The position numbers were made by a program, and so were the translations under genes. Of a stretch of 64,000 nucleotides of DNA, positions 1 through 10,884 are shown one piece after another. The stretch covers positions 8,796,825 to 8,860,824 of the forward strand of contig CM026432.1 of the NCBI GenBank assembly GCA_014871385.1, given 5' to 3'. Under the pieces are notes generated by a model. That model was not told the DNA's origin. It ran no database searches and worked only from the letters and a program-made list of their open reading frames with translations. The DNA comes from Ceratodon purpureus. Lineage: Eukaryota; Streptophyta; Bryopsida; Pseudoditrichales; Ditrichaceae. Position 1 is the stretch's first letter. Each line of letters starts with the position of its first letter.

Positions 1-2018
1 AGTGAAGTGAAACCTGTGTTCGAGTTTGAGTTGGATTGTAACGATCGAGTAAAGGATGACCGACTTCTATAACAAGCCCACCAGATTTGCGAAAGTACGC
101 CGTCTATGCACACCAAACACAGACACACTCGTCATCACTTCGTACTTCTGTTCCCGATTATCTCCAACGCTCTCTTCAATACTCATCTCGTTCTCTCACA
201 TCATGACTTTGTATCTGCAAGAAAAACAAACCGAAGGGAGCCCATTCCTGTCGGGCTAAACACTTTGCAGAATTAAGACCGATCAATACATATAACTCAC
301 CTCTGCAGGGTACACGGAGAGAATCGCGTCGCAAGAATCGATAACCGCTCCAGTTCTCGATGTATTCCATAGCCACTCATTAGGAGGTATGTAATAGACG
401 ACCCTGCACCCTGCATGAATAATGTACCAAGCGTTCATTGATGCAATAAACCTCCGCTAGACATGCTCACAAGGACTAAACGGAATGGCATGGCACAGTG
501 GCCTAAATTGCAGAACGAAACACCACAAGCTACTAGCGACTTAAAGATCGAACACTGTACACGAACAACCGGGAGCTGAAAGTGCCTGCTACCATCGCTA
601 TACCGAGACAATTGATGAGTTTCTCTCACCGAAGTGTTTCTTAGCATACTTTCCGAAAGGTATGTTGATCCCTGGATAGTCGATCAACACCTGCAGCCCA
701 AAGTTCAAAACATCAAGAAGAGATTTGAATTATCAGTTGTTCTCGTTTAGATTGAAGTACAGTTCACGCTGAACCACACCAGGGGTCAGATAGATTTACC
801 ACTAGGTCGGGAGGACGACTTTTCAAGAACTTGCGTGTGCGGATCTGAATTTGAATAGAAGGAATCACAAGCGGCAGTGCTTCGAGTGACCCAATGGAGC
901 TTAATCCTGTATTATCCCCTGCAGCAGAGAAGTCTCACGACCTTTTACTTCAGGCCGGATGCCATTCTAGTGCAGGACGAAAGCTCCATGCATCACATTG
1001 TGGAAGTCGAAAACCAAGTCATCTTCTGCAATTCTATACCGCCCGTGCCACGTAGAAACAAGAACTGACCTCCTCCCAGTCCAACACTTTCATACAGGAA
1101 ATAAGTAACGACTCTGCAAGCTACCTGTCACTGAAAATCGCTTGTTACTTGTACACAAGAAAAGAAGGAAGCGAATTCACGCACCACCCACCACTCAGAG
1201 CAGCCCCTTCATCCTTCATCCGCTTCCCACCCATAGCATAAACCTCAATCTCGACCTTCTCCTCTCCAGCGGCGTCAATCAAAGCACGGACGAGAGCAGC
1301 TCCGTGCATATCCCCCATCACATCTCCTGTACTAATCTGCACCATCCACAGCCAGTGAGCCTTTATTTTGATATGAGCGACCCCATTTGCCAATCAATAG
1401 GGCTTCTAGAATTAGATTTCCTAACGTATTCCCTCCAAAAACACTTCGGATTCGTTTCCAACAACCTTAACATGCTCCGCTTGCTGGACTTTGAATTCCT
1501 GACACAAAATCAAGTCTAAAAACTTGATTCGAGTCTTCAACCCTAAACCCTAAAACCTAGACATGCGTTTCGTCCCAAAACACGGCTAAAACAAAACCAC
1601 AAACCAAAACAAGTCGACAAACCTCCGTTGAACATCTCAGAACGATTCAAGGAAGCACCACATTGACAGAACTCCGAAACCTCAAACGTCCCCAGTTCTC
1701 TCCAACTCGATCAAACATGTTCAATCAAAAGCACAATCGCAGTACCCGAATGCGAAACGGTCTGGTCCGCATCTCAGAAACCGCAACAGAGCGTCCACCA
1801 GCCACAGATGCTGCAACCACTGGCCGCCATCGCCATTGAATCTCCTTGCTCCAAAGCACACGATCGCATCGCAGAATCGGAAACCCGCCAACCTGACGAC
1901 TCCTGGCAGTGTGCAAACCTCCGAGATCGCGAAGCACTTGTGGGGTGCTTGCAGCGACAGGGGCACATTGAGTGCAACCAAGCGCGGGTGCTCTGGCCAA
2001 GGCCACCATCATCACCAT
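1..2018 (-). CDS. Lipid-A-disaccharide synthase-like protein (LpxB/GT19 family), partial at the left edge
   Basis: I assembled this minus-strand gene from six exons: 2018-1746 (tentative), 1336-1192, 918-800, 690-630, 410-301 and 103 to the edge. All have GT..AG borders and the phases agree at each junction. The product reads ISTGDVMGDMHGAALVRAL, then DNTGLSSIGSLEALP, VLIDYPGINIPFGKY, VVYYIPPNEWLWN, then GHPLLDRY. This matches LpxB in order and resembles cyanobacterial LpxB-like proteins more than the mitochondrial plant enzyme. LpxB joins UDP-2,3-diacylglucosamine to lipid X; the plant substrate is not known to me. Exon 1 would add about 91 residues rich in Ala, Arg and Ser with few acidic residues, as in a plastid transit peptide. 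That exon rests only on a compatible ATG (2018), frame and donor. The C-terminal half is outside the window. Confidence 0.8.
1540..1556. promoter_or_regulatory. Telo-box-like repeat (ACCCTAAACCCTAAAA)
   Basis: Two tandem copies of the plant telomere unit CCCTAAA. Such telo-boxes are common near the 5' ends of plant housekeeping genes. Here it lies in the presumed first intron of the LpxB-like gene. Function is inferred from the motif only. Confidence 0.4.
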
Positions 2019-2224
2019 GGCTGCGAATCTCTCCCCGCAGTGATCTAAAACCACAGCCAATTCATAAGAACATAGTTCGGAGATGAAGCTTGTAGCGTGG
2101 AATCCGGGCTCATGAAGTCACTGGATTGTAAATCTTGCTATACTTGACTCGGATTGTCATGGACTTTGGTGATAGTTGGTTGCAGGCCATCCTCTGATGA
2201 AGTTGGCAACACTGTCTTGAGTGG

Positions 2225-2556
2225 AAACTACGATAGGGGGAATTAACTACTAGGAACCTGAAGCAATAAACAATTGTTCATTCCGCAAATGATATCGTTT
2301 GAAGACAATTTTATCAATAGTTTTATATTACCGATAGTTTTATTTTATTATTTTGAAATTATCGATTTTGACTAATTTTGAAACTATTAAATAATTTTGA
2401 AATTATCAATAGTTTTAAATAATTAATTTTAAAACTATTTTGAAGACAATTTTATCAATACTTTTAATTAACTAATTTTGAAATTATTTTATTCAAATTA
2501 AAATATTGAAATTAATTTATTCAAATTATGTTGGACGTTAGATACATACTCATTTT
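2225..2556. repeat. Direct repeat copy 1 with AT-rich internal array
   Basis: Starts AAACTACGATAGGGGGAAT and continues through GCAATAAACAATTG and CATTCCGCAAATGATATCG into an AT-rich tract built from variants of TTTTGAAATTATCAATAG. The same series recurs at 3357-3730. The two copies flank the inverted transposase fragment at 2557-3360. Confidence 0.8.
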
Positions 2557-3360
2557 TAATTAATACTCATTTTTAATCCACATACTCATTGTAATTTATA
2601 GTATTAGCAAACAAAAGATTTATGTATATTTCATATATACAAACATTAATATACGATTAATGATAATGGTAATTTATATATATTACTTATAGACTTAATT
2701 TATTTCCCAAAATGTTTTCCAATAAATTGTAAATTGAAGCATTTTGAAGTAAACTTAGACGTACCTCTCCAATAGTTATGTTGTGCTCTATTTCATAGGT
2801 AGCAATAGCTGTGATTAGATGGTCACTGATTTCTGGTTGTGTTTTCAACAAAATTTGAATTTTTTTTGGGTATCATAGCCTTTGAATAAGATCTTCTTTC
2901 CTGTACAACTATAGGAATTGAACTTGGAATTTCATTTTGTAGCCACAACCTGTGTACATTAAAATCCACCTGTGCCAGCACATTCTTGCCTTCTTTGATG
3001 GCATGCACAATGATAATTTAAATAAATTATTGTCTCCTTTTCCTCCTACAATTTAAAATGCAAAGCCTCCATTATCTTCAACATATTCAAGACTTTGTAA
3101 ACTATATACATGAAATAAAAGTACACATGAAATAATCCTATCTCATAAATTTAGATTAAATTTTTAACTGAATTGAAACTCTCACCTTTTTAAGTGCGGT
3201 GTCTTTGTTATGTGCTTGATTCTCCAAAGCTTCAATATCTTTTTCGGCCGCCCTTAATGCGTCTAATCTGCGGTGGTATTTTACTATTTGTTCATCTGCA
3301 TTTCTTTGGTTACTAGATCTATACGCCTTTTTCATTAATGCAATGTGCATTTGTTCAAAC
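2557..3360 (-). repeat. Inverted 804-bp copy of part of the transposase gene
   Basis: This stretch is the reverse complement of 6199-7002. Coordinates sum to 9559 throughout, so there are no indels. I saw one coding difference (Asn/Ser in the residues after ENQAH). It contains transposase exon parts in minus orientation, including the same run of eight A/T and the same frameshifted frame. It therefore arose after that lesion. It is not an independent gene. Confidence 0.92.
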
Positions 3361-3730
3361 TACGATAGGGGGAATCAACTTCTAGGAACTTGAAGCAATA
3401 AACAATTGCTCACGTGGTGTCGGACTGTCAAGTAACAAACAATTGCTCATTCCGCAAATGATATCGTTTGAAGACAATTTTATCAATAGTTTTATATTAC
3501 CAATAATTTTAATTTATTATTTTGAAATTATCGATAGTTTTAATTATTTAATTTTGAAAATATTAACTAATTTTGAAATCATCAAAAGTTTTATTTAATT
3601 AAGTTTGAAACTATTAAATAATTTTGAAGTTATCAATATTTTTAAATAATTAATTTTAAAACTATTTTGAAGGCAATTTTATCAATACTTTTAATTAATT
3701 AATTTTGAAATTATTTTATTCAAATTAAAC
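3357..3730. repeat. Direct repeat copy 2
   Basis: Second copy of the 2225-2556 sequence. It has an extra segment of about 33 bp (near 3408-3440) that repeats the AACAAACAATTGCTCA sequence, and a longer AT-rich array. The first four bases (AAAC) overlap the end of the inverted fragment, giving a microhomology junction at 3357-3360. Confidence 0.8.
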
Positions 3731-5682
3731 TAGTTTAAAAAGTCTTCAAAACTATAATAGTTTTTATAGTTTATTTCAAAAATGGCACTGTAATGAAATG
3801 TTTTAAATGTTATATAAAGAATGATTGTTACATTTTTGCCATCTCATGTTTTATTAATTTAATTTGGTTAATTCAACACAACACACCTTTGAATACAAGT
3901 AATGCAATATGAAGGAATGACCTAGCTGTATGAACAATTATCGTAATGTCCTCAAAATTGCTCCTCTAATATTTTACAGCGATCTAAGCGTTTTATCTGG
4001 AAACATGGGTGTTAGTGGTTATCCTTTAGTTTTGACGTTAGGAAACATTTCAAGCGAAAAAAGACAAGAACCATAAGGCCGTATTTTATTAGCGGTGTTA
4101 CCAATCCTTCCAAGCGAAACAGGTTTATAACCCATACATTTCTAATAATGAGTCTTGCAAATGAATATTTCACTTTAGTTATTTTTTTTTTAAATCAATG
4201 CAATCATGATGCATATATCCAATAATAAGAGTGTTATTGATAATGTTTTTATGCTTCAAATATGTAATTATACCTTATTTTATCAATAGGAATAATAGAT
4301 CATATTTTAATTATATATTATTAGTAATAAGTTGTGCTTTTTGTTTATTATGTGATTATGTGTAGAGAGCATTGTCAAAATACGCTATCTTCATGCATGC
4401 TTGAAAATAATATTAAAACCATTAAAAGATGCAAGCTACAGGTATGATACATAATTTTATTGTGAGCTCATGAGTATATTGATTAGATTAGTACAATAAT
4501 TTGTTTTTGTAAAATTATTGGACATTGGAATTACTTTGTGAAAAAAGTTTATATTAATTTTAAATTGTATGTACTCGAAAAATGTCATAGCGGCTTGACG
4601 TTGGTGAATCCTCTTGGAGTTGCAAGATTTGTCTTCCCATTATTATTTGCATATGTTTGCGACCACCCTGAAGGATGTAAGGTGAGACTTTAGTTTTTCA
4701 TGATTGCCATCTACAAAGTGTATTTGTAACAAGTATTGTTTTAACCAAAGGATCTATATTTGTTTTACTACTATATAATATTATATGTGAATAGGAAATA
4801 TATGGTAATAGTACATTTGTTTTTCATACGTTATAAGTAAATTAAATATTTTGGTCAATAAATTGTTATATTTGGGCTATTATTTCAGATCACATGTACA
4901 TATGATTCAAACAAGAGCCAATACCCTTGTAGCATGTGCTGGTGCAAATCTCAAAATTTGGGCATGGTTGATGAGGTAAATGAAGCTCGAACTGTAGAAA
5001 GAATGAAACGCATTGCCCAACAAATGCAGGCAGCACACAATGAAAGATTTCAAAAAATTATTTCAAAGCAATGGTCTGTGCATCATGTAGAGGTAAGTGA
5101 CATTATTTTTATATTTGTGTATTTTTTTAATTTTTTTTTTTCCAAAGAAGTCAACATTTGGCATGATACTATATAATTTGTATTTTTAAGTTTTTGTTTT
5201 AAAGTACGTTAAAATAAGGATTGTAATCATGGAGAGTTTGTTGTTTTTGTTTTTAGAATGCACTATGGGGATTCAATGGAGAAAACAATGCCATAGGTAA
5301 TCCTTATCTTGCTTTGCATGTAGATATACTCCATCAAAGGGACCTGGGTATTTTTAAAATGTTGGTTAACATTACAAGGGGCATGTCATCAAAAGCTACC
5401 CTGGAAGAAATGAATAGACGTCTTTTTATTATAAAAGAGAAATCTAGGTTCTCTTCTTTTCGTATCCCTGATTCTCTAAGAGTCAGATATTTTTCTGACC
5501 AAGTGAACTTTGCTGGATTTGAGCATCGGTCAGTTATGCAGGTACATTGAATATCTTAAATATTTTAAAACAAAGTATGGTCATATTGATAGTATTTTTT
5601 ATTTTTTTAATTTTTTAAATGGATTATTTTAATGTTTTTAAAAATCCAATATGTTTGAGATATCAATTGTTGCCTGCATTTT

Positions 5683-5732
5683 TAACATGTATACATATAT
5701 ATACATATATGAATATATATGTATACATGTTA
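5683..5732. repeat. Perfect 20-bp-arm palindrome
   Basis: Arms TAACATGTATACATATATAT (5683-5702) and its exact reverse complement (5713-5732) flank a 10-nt loop. It lies inside a transposase intron and would form an AT-rich cruciform or hairpin. Confidence 0.85.
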
Positions 5733-6198
5733 AATCATTTCGATATAAAATGAAACAAAAATTGTACCATTGTAACATGCTATTGCAGGTGTTTGTGTTT
5801 TGTATGATTGGACTGATTCCAAGTAACGTCATCAAATGCTTCACAACATTTTTGGAGTGGTATATGTGTGCTACCAGAAATGCTTCTCACACAAACAGAA
5901 GCTTGGATACAATGGACACACTAATGAAAAGGTAAATTTCTGTGATTATTAAAATTTTGGTCTTAGTAGAATAAATTTTATTATCATGACAGTGAACAAA
6001 AATTGTAGGAATTTTAATTTTAATTTATATGTACTAATCAATGGTGATGGAAAATGTGAACCGGACTTTGGTGGAATTCAATGATCATTTACTACAGTGG
6101 CAAAAATCTGATTTCAATACTGCAAAGATTCATGCCATGGTTCATTTTAGTTCATCTATTAAAAGGGCAGGTGTACCTTGGGAGTATAGTTCAAATAT

Positions 6199-7002
6199 GT
6201 TTGAACAAATGCACATTGCATTAATGAAAAAGGCGTATAGATCTAGTAACCAAAGAAATGCAGATGAACAAATAGTAAAATACCACCGCAGATTAGACGC
6301 ATTAAGGGCGGCCGAAAAAGATATTGAAGCTTTGGAGAATCAAGCACATAGCAAAGACACCGCACTTAAAAAGGTGAGAGTTTCAATTCAGTTAAAAATT
6401 TAATCTAAATTTATGAGATAGGATTATTTCATGTGTACTTTTATTTCATGTATATAGTTTACAAAGTCTTGAATATGTTGAAGATAATGGAGGCTTTGCA
6501 TTTTAAATTGTAGGAGGAAAAGGAGACAATAATTTATTTAAATTATCATTGTGCATGCCATCAAAGAAGGCAAGAATGTGCTGGCACAGGTGGATTTTAA
6601 TGTACACAGGTTGTGGCTACAAAATGAAATTCCAAGTTCAATTCCTATAGTTGTACAGGAAAGAAGATCTTATTCAAAGGCTATGATACCCAAAAAAAAT
6701 TCAAATTTTGTTGAAAACACAACCAGAAATCAGTGACCATCTAATCACAGCTATTGCTACCTATGAAATAGAGCACAACATAACTATTGGAGAGGTACGT
6801 CTAAGTTTACTTCAAAATGCTTCAATTTACAATTTATTGGAAAACATTTTGGGAAATAAATTAAGTCTATAAGTAATATATATAAATTACCATTATCATT
6901 AATCGTATATTAATGTTTGTATATATGAAATATACATAAATCTTTTGTTTGCTAATACTATAAATTACAATGAGTATGTGGATTAAAAATGAGTATTAAT
7001 TA
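6199..7002 (+). repeat. Source copy of the 804-bp inverted repeat
   Basis: In-place partner of 2557-3360, separated from it by 2,838 bp. Identity stops exactly at 6199 and 7002; neither base is an exon border, so the break points ignore gene structure. Confidence 0.92.
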
Positions 7003-7559
7003 TGAAATTTTAATTCAGGTTATGGGAGTATGTACAACAATTGCTATTCCAGGTGGCCCAAGTGATGAGCACGGTGAATGGCCAATGTATGCTCGTGCAA
7101 CGCACAAGTTTTTTGATTCGCCTTGGTATAGCAGTGTAGAATTGGATACCACGGAGGTGGTACAATTTTCCAATGTCAAATATGGTGAGATCAGATTATT
7201 ACTACATTGCACAGGATGTTTTTACATTGAAGCGAGTGGATGAGATCATACTCTTGACCTTGCATTCATCCGTTCCTATCATGAGCTAGAATCTGATGGC
7301 ACTACTGATATTACTCAGTGCAGAATGCTATCATGGAATAGACCGACAAACGACATGCGTAGTACTCATGCTAGTAGTAGCTCCCAGTTGCATAACATTT
7401 CTAATTATCTATTGGTAGATGTTCATAAAATCTTAAAAGTGATTCATGTAGTCTCATATTTTGGAGATGTTGATGTAAACAAGGTTTTCATAAACAAGTG
7501 GAAATTTTAAAATTCTAAAATTTAAAATTCAACTTAGATTGTTTTAATGTAGAATTTGC

Positions 7560-8060
7560 TTATGAAAATATATAAATATACATATATATATATATACATC
7601 CAACGTCCAATGTACTTGGAAGAATCTACTTGTAGGATCTAGTACCTAACTTGTACATGTATGTGTATGCAAAATTTTAGATTGTAAATCCTCACTATTT
7701 GAGAGATTGTAAGGTTTGAATTTGAGAAAAAATTATTTTTGGTATTGCCTGGTAGGGACAACCACTTCTTGGAGAGTGAAACACACAATTTTTAGAGATC
7801 ATATGGGTGGAGGCTCTTCTGATTTTCATTTAAAAATGAATTGGGAGTATGCTCTCAAAATTTGAGGAGCATACAGTATACAGAAGTATAGAAAACCCAC
7901 ATTTCTGGTGACGAGGGTCATATTAAATGCCCATACACTGGCTCCTTTTGAACACTACAAATGCCAATCTCAATCTTCTAATTTTCAAAATCCCAACGGT
8001 GAGAACGTCAATTGGTACTAACAAAAAATTGTCCTAAACCCTAAATCCACTAAAAAAATA
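7560..8060. repeat. Dispersed repeat shared with the kinase-array spacers
   Basis: Follows the transposase stop codon. It aligns by eye with 34060-34470 and 55790-56200: a shared series GTACCT..TTGTA, AGATTGTAA, GAGGCTCTTC, ACTACAAA..GCCAATCT, then CAACGGTGAGA. A diverged inverted copy lies at about 46190-46620. It is probably the non-coding 3' part of a transposon family. It also carries a telo-box-like CCTAAACCCTAAA at 8034-8046. Confidence 0.6.
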
Positions 8061-8230
8061 AATCCAAAAGAGATATGATTTTCACAACATATTATGAAAC
8101 GACTTTGTTGATTTATTTATTTATACTCAATGTGGCTATGATTTATTTATTTTTATTGCTAAATGGGCCACGCAATGACTTCTTTGTTTTTGCAAGAACA
8201 GCCTCAAAATGGCTTTATTGTTGAACGATT

Positions 8231-8290
8231 TATGTAACATCTATATATATTTTATGTAACATCTATATATATTTTATGTAACATCTATAC
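8231..8290. repeat. 22-bp tandem repeat, TATGTAACATCTATATATAT unit
   Basis: About 2.7 copies. The core TGTAACATCTA recurs singly, with drift, to about 8830 (for example near 8350 and 8800), so a longer decayed array is likely. Confidence 0.75.
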
Positions 8291-9726
8291 AATTCTTCCA
8301 TATTAATTTATGTAACACGCCCATGATTCTTCCAAGTGAAAGCGTATGTAACATCTATGTAAACCTTCTACAAATTTTATTTAAAACTTATTTTGGATTA
8401 TGCTGCGATAACATGTCACTTTTTTATGCATGATATGTACATGTGCATTTATTACATTTTAATACAATCAACATAAAGATCATGTTTCAACAAGATTATG
8501 CAAACCAATCAAAATTGTTATATGATATTCTCATTTGAACGATTTATGTAAATGTCATATAAAGTATACAAGCAAAAGTTTGCATTAAGAACATGTGCAA
8601 AGGCCATTTATAATTTCCACACAAAACAATTATACTTTTTATGTAAGAGTTACATATTTTTTCCAATCATGAAATATTTGTAACATTTACATGATTTGGG
8701 TATAGATTGCACATTTCTAAATAGTATATGCAAATTACAATGGAGATTTTATGTAGATGTTACATGGTCTGTATATTGTTTTGCTGTAAATGTCACAACT
8801 TGTAACATCTACATGATTTCCATGGTGCAAGTTACACTTCAACATTTTTGAGATGGTGGTGGTGTTGCCAAGCTGATGTTGTGGAAAGGTTTTTGCATGT
8901 GATTCATTCTGCTGTTTTCGAGGCAGGTGTGGTGGCGATCAGTGGAGTTGCTTCGGACTGCAAGATTTACCTCTTCAACACCAGTGATTCAAAGTGTCAT
9001 TAAGCTATTCATCAACATCTTTTCAGACACTTGGCAGATCTGACCTATCATGTGAACTGCGAATACTAGTGGAATGATTACACAAAATCTTGCCAATTCA
9101 ATATCTTTTGGGGAACCACCTTTGCTAGAATTTGACAGATACGGAGCTCATGTTAAGATCTACCGAATGTTAGAATCGAACAAAGCTTGTCAGTTGGGCT
9201 TGATCTCTTTCAGCTATGATGGTCTAACTCAGTGAAGAAAACTAGAGTACTTATTAACATTAGGATTGATCAGAACGCTACGTTTAACATCACTAACCTG
9301 GAGACAGTTGTTTTTAGGGCATATGTTGCTTCACTACTGTGAATGCTCAGTAGAAGATTGCATTTTTCAATCTGCTGATCATAGATTGAACCATATAAAA
9401 GCTTCCCGGAATATCAAAACAGTTCAATATGTTCCGACGTTCTCGTAATAACCAGGGCATGATGATGATGATACAGAGTAGTATCTAAACCATGTCCACA
9501 AATCTTATGCAGAGTCTTCAATCTTCTATATTTCTGCAGAGCAAAATCTGAAGACTCGTTGCAGAACCCATTGCAACAACAAGCAACTACAAACACACCC
9601 TTGCAAGCCATGGTAATGTACTTCAATTGGCGCTACAACACTAACCAAGGAGCCCGGAAGTCAGACACGACAATGTACTTCCAATTTTGCATCACTTCAC
9701 AGAAATCACTATTCGAAAACACAGTC
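8291..9726. other. Intergenic, no gene recognised
   Basis: AT-rich to about 8850, then more balanced. A short open stretch around 8930-8995 reads AGVVAISGVASDCKIYLF before a stop, which looks protein-like but matches nothing I know. The rest shows stops in all frames at short range. Confidence 0.5.
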
Positions 9727-10884
9727 CTAAAACCAACCAAACCTTCTGGTCACCTTCCATTTCTCTTCGAAATCTTGTGTACTATGTAATAAACCTATTA
9801 TCTCGTTGAAAGTAGGTCGTTTCGAAGGCTCCGGGTGCCAGCATTTTTGCACCACCTCTTGTATCCAGGTAGGGATATAATCAGGCAAGGGAGGCCTTCC
9901 ACCCTCCAAAACAATGCCAAAATCAGCTGACTTCAAGCCCTTGATGTGATCAAACGGCATGCGACCTGTTAGAATTTCGTAACATGTGATTCCATAGCTA
10001 TAAGCATCAACTTTCTCTGTCCATATGTTTTCAAGTGATGCAGAACCATTCTTTTGTATAGTGCGTAACACTTCCGGTGCTCTCCAAAAACCTGTCCCCT
10101 GCACATTCTCCGAGCTTTCAAAATCCGCTATCAGATATAACTCGTCCCTAATTTCTCGCTCATCGCTACAGACATCGTAATCCTTGTCTAATCGGTCATT
10201 TGTCCATGCATTCAAGCTCAAGAGCACGTTTGAGGCTTTCAGATCACGGTGCAGGATGCCGTGAGCATGCAGCGCAGCCATCCCATGAGCTATGTTTGAC
10301 ATGATCTTCCTTGCCTCCTGAAACTCAAAAGGAGGACCGTGTTTGCGCTTGCGCATCCTAAGGTCGAGCACTCTGCGCAAGTCTCCCCAACACCTTGACA
10401 TCACAAATGCAAGCCTCCCATCCAGCAACGTAGCGCCCAAGATGCCGCAAACAAAGTCCGATGCAAAATCGCTGTGGAACATGCCTTTCGGCCAGAGGCG
10501 TTGCAGGTCAGCGAGTTTGTATCCTTGTTTGAACATCTTGACCACCACTTCCGTTGCTCGTTCGTTCCTTGTCCAAGTCCCTTCGAAGATTTCAGCCTGG
10601 CCTCCCTCCCCAATCTTCCGCCCTACCTTCAAACTCTCCCCGTAGTCCTTGAAGAAACGCTTCCTCGTGTTCTCCTTGAGGCCCTGGAAGAATTTGCCAT
10701 TCTCCGCCTGTAAATCTTCCTCTGAATCAGTCCACGCGCCGGCAGTGTCCACCTGCGTCCAGTGAGATTTTGACCTCTCGATCACAGCCTCCACATCGTC
10801 GCCGAACTCACTGAGAGAATCTTCTACAGCCGGTGTGAAGTACGCCTCAGAACTCTCAATACCGTCCGTGATGGGCGCCTCCAT
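9727..10884 (-). CDS. Protein kinase K0 with DFE in place of DFG
   Basis: A single open frame of 385 aa starting at the ATG at 10884; the GTG just before it is not used. Residues count from that ATG: glycine-rich loop KIGEGGQAEIF about 90-100, ATP-binding lysine in VVVKMF about 116, catalytic loop HRDLKASN about 212-219, DFE about 254-256, GTGFWRAPEVL about 263-273, and the C-lobe arginine of KRPTF. The catalytic Asp, Asn and Lys are present; only the Gly of DFG is replaced by Glu. The N-terminal 80 residues are acidic with a SHWTQVD motif like the SKVHWSTVD of K1-K5, and RLWPKGMF parallels KLWPEGAF. It is therefore a diverged relative of the array at 24-63 kb. It should phosphorylate Ser/Thr if active; substrate and location are unknown. 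No intron is needed. Confidence 0.88.
   Translation of the reverse strand: MEAPITDGIESSEAYFTPAVEDSLSEFGDDVEAVIERSKSHWTQVDTAGAWTDSEEDLQAENGKFFQGLKENTRKRFFKDYGESLKVGRKIGEGGQAEIFEGTWTRNERATEVVVKMFKQGYKLADLQRLWPKGMFHSDFASDFVCGILGATLLDGRLAFVMSRCWGDLRRVLDLRMRKRKHGPPFEFQEARKIMSNIAHGMAALHAHGILHRDLKASNVLLSLNAWTNDRLDKDYDVCSDEREIRDELYLIADFESSENVQGTGFWRAPEVLRTIQKNGSASLENIWTEKVDAYSYGITCYEILTGRMPFDHIKGLKSADFGIVLEGGRPPLPDYIPTWIQEVVQKCWHPEPSKRPTFNEIIGLLHSTQDFEEKWKVTRRFGWF

Larger units (their letters stand above)
4366..7510 (+). mobile_element. Plavaka-type transposase gene, degenerate
   Basis: Exons with GT..AG borders: 4366-4441, 4591-4681, 4889-5092, 5257-5541, 5789-5931, about 6009-6373, 6514-6794 and 7019-7510. 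Family signatures in order: YLHACLKIILKPLKDA; GLTLVNPLGVARFVFPLLFA; a cysteine pair in YPCSMCWCK; NPYLALHVDILHQRDLG; a helical region after FEQMHIALMKKAYRSS; and the C-terminal LLVDVHKILKVIHVVSYF. These match Plavaka transposases (CACTA/EnSpm-related cut-and-paste elements), which act in the nucleus on element ends. The first five exons join in phase. Lesions: a one-base phase mismatch entering the sixth exon, a frameshift at the A8 run near 6691-6698, and an in-frame TGA at 7241-7243. The N-terminal part before 4366 was not found. The gene is probably inactive, though its coding sequence is still largely readable. Confidence 0.8.

Noticed and set aside
2823-3350. Minus-strand open frames as a second transposase gene
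   Set aside because: They are the exact mirror of 6199-7002, including its frameshift, so they are part of the inverted duplication.
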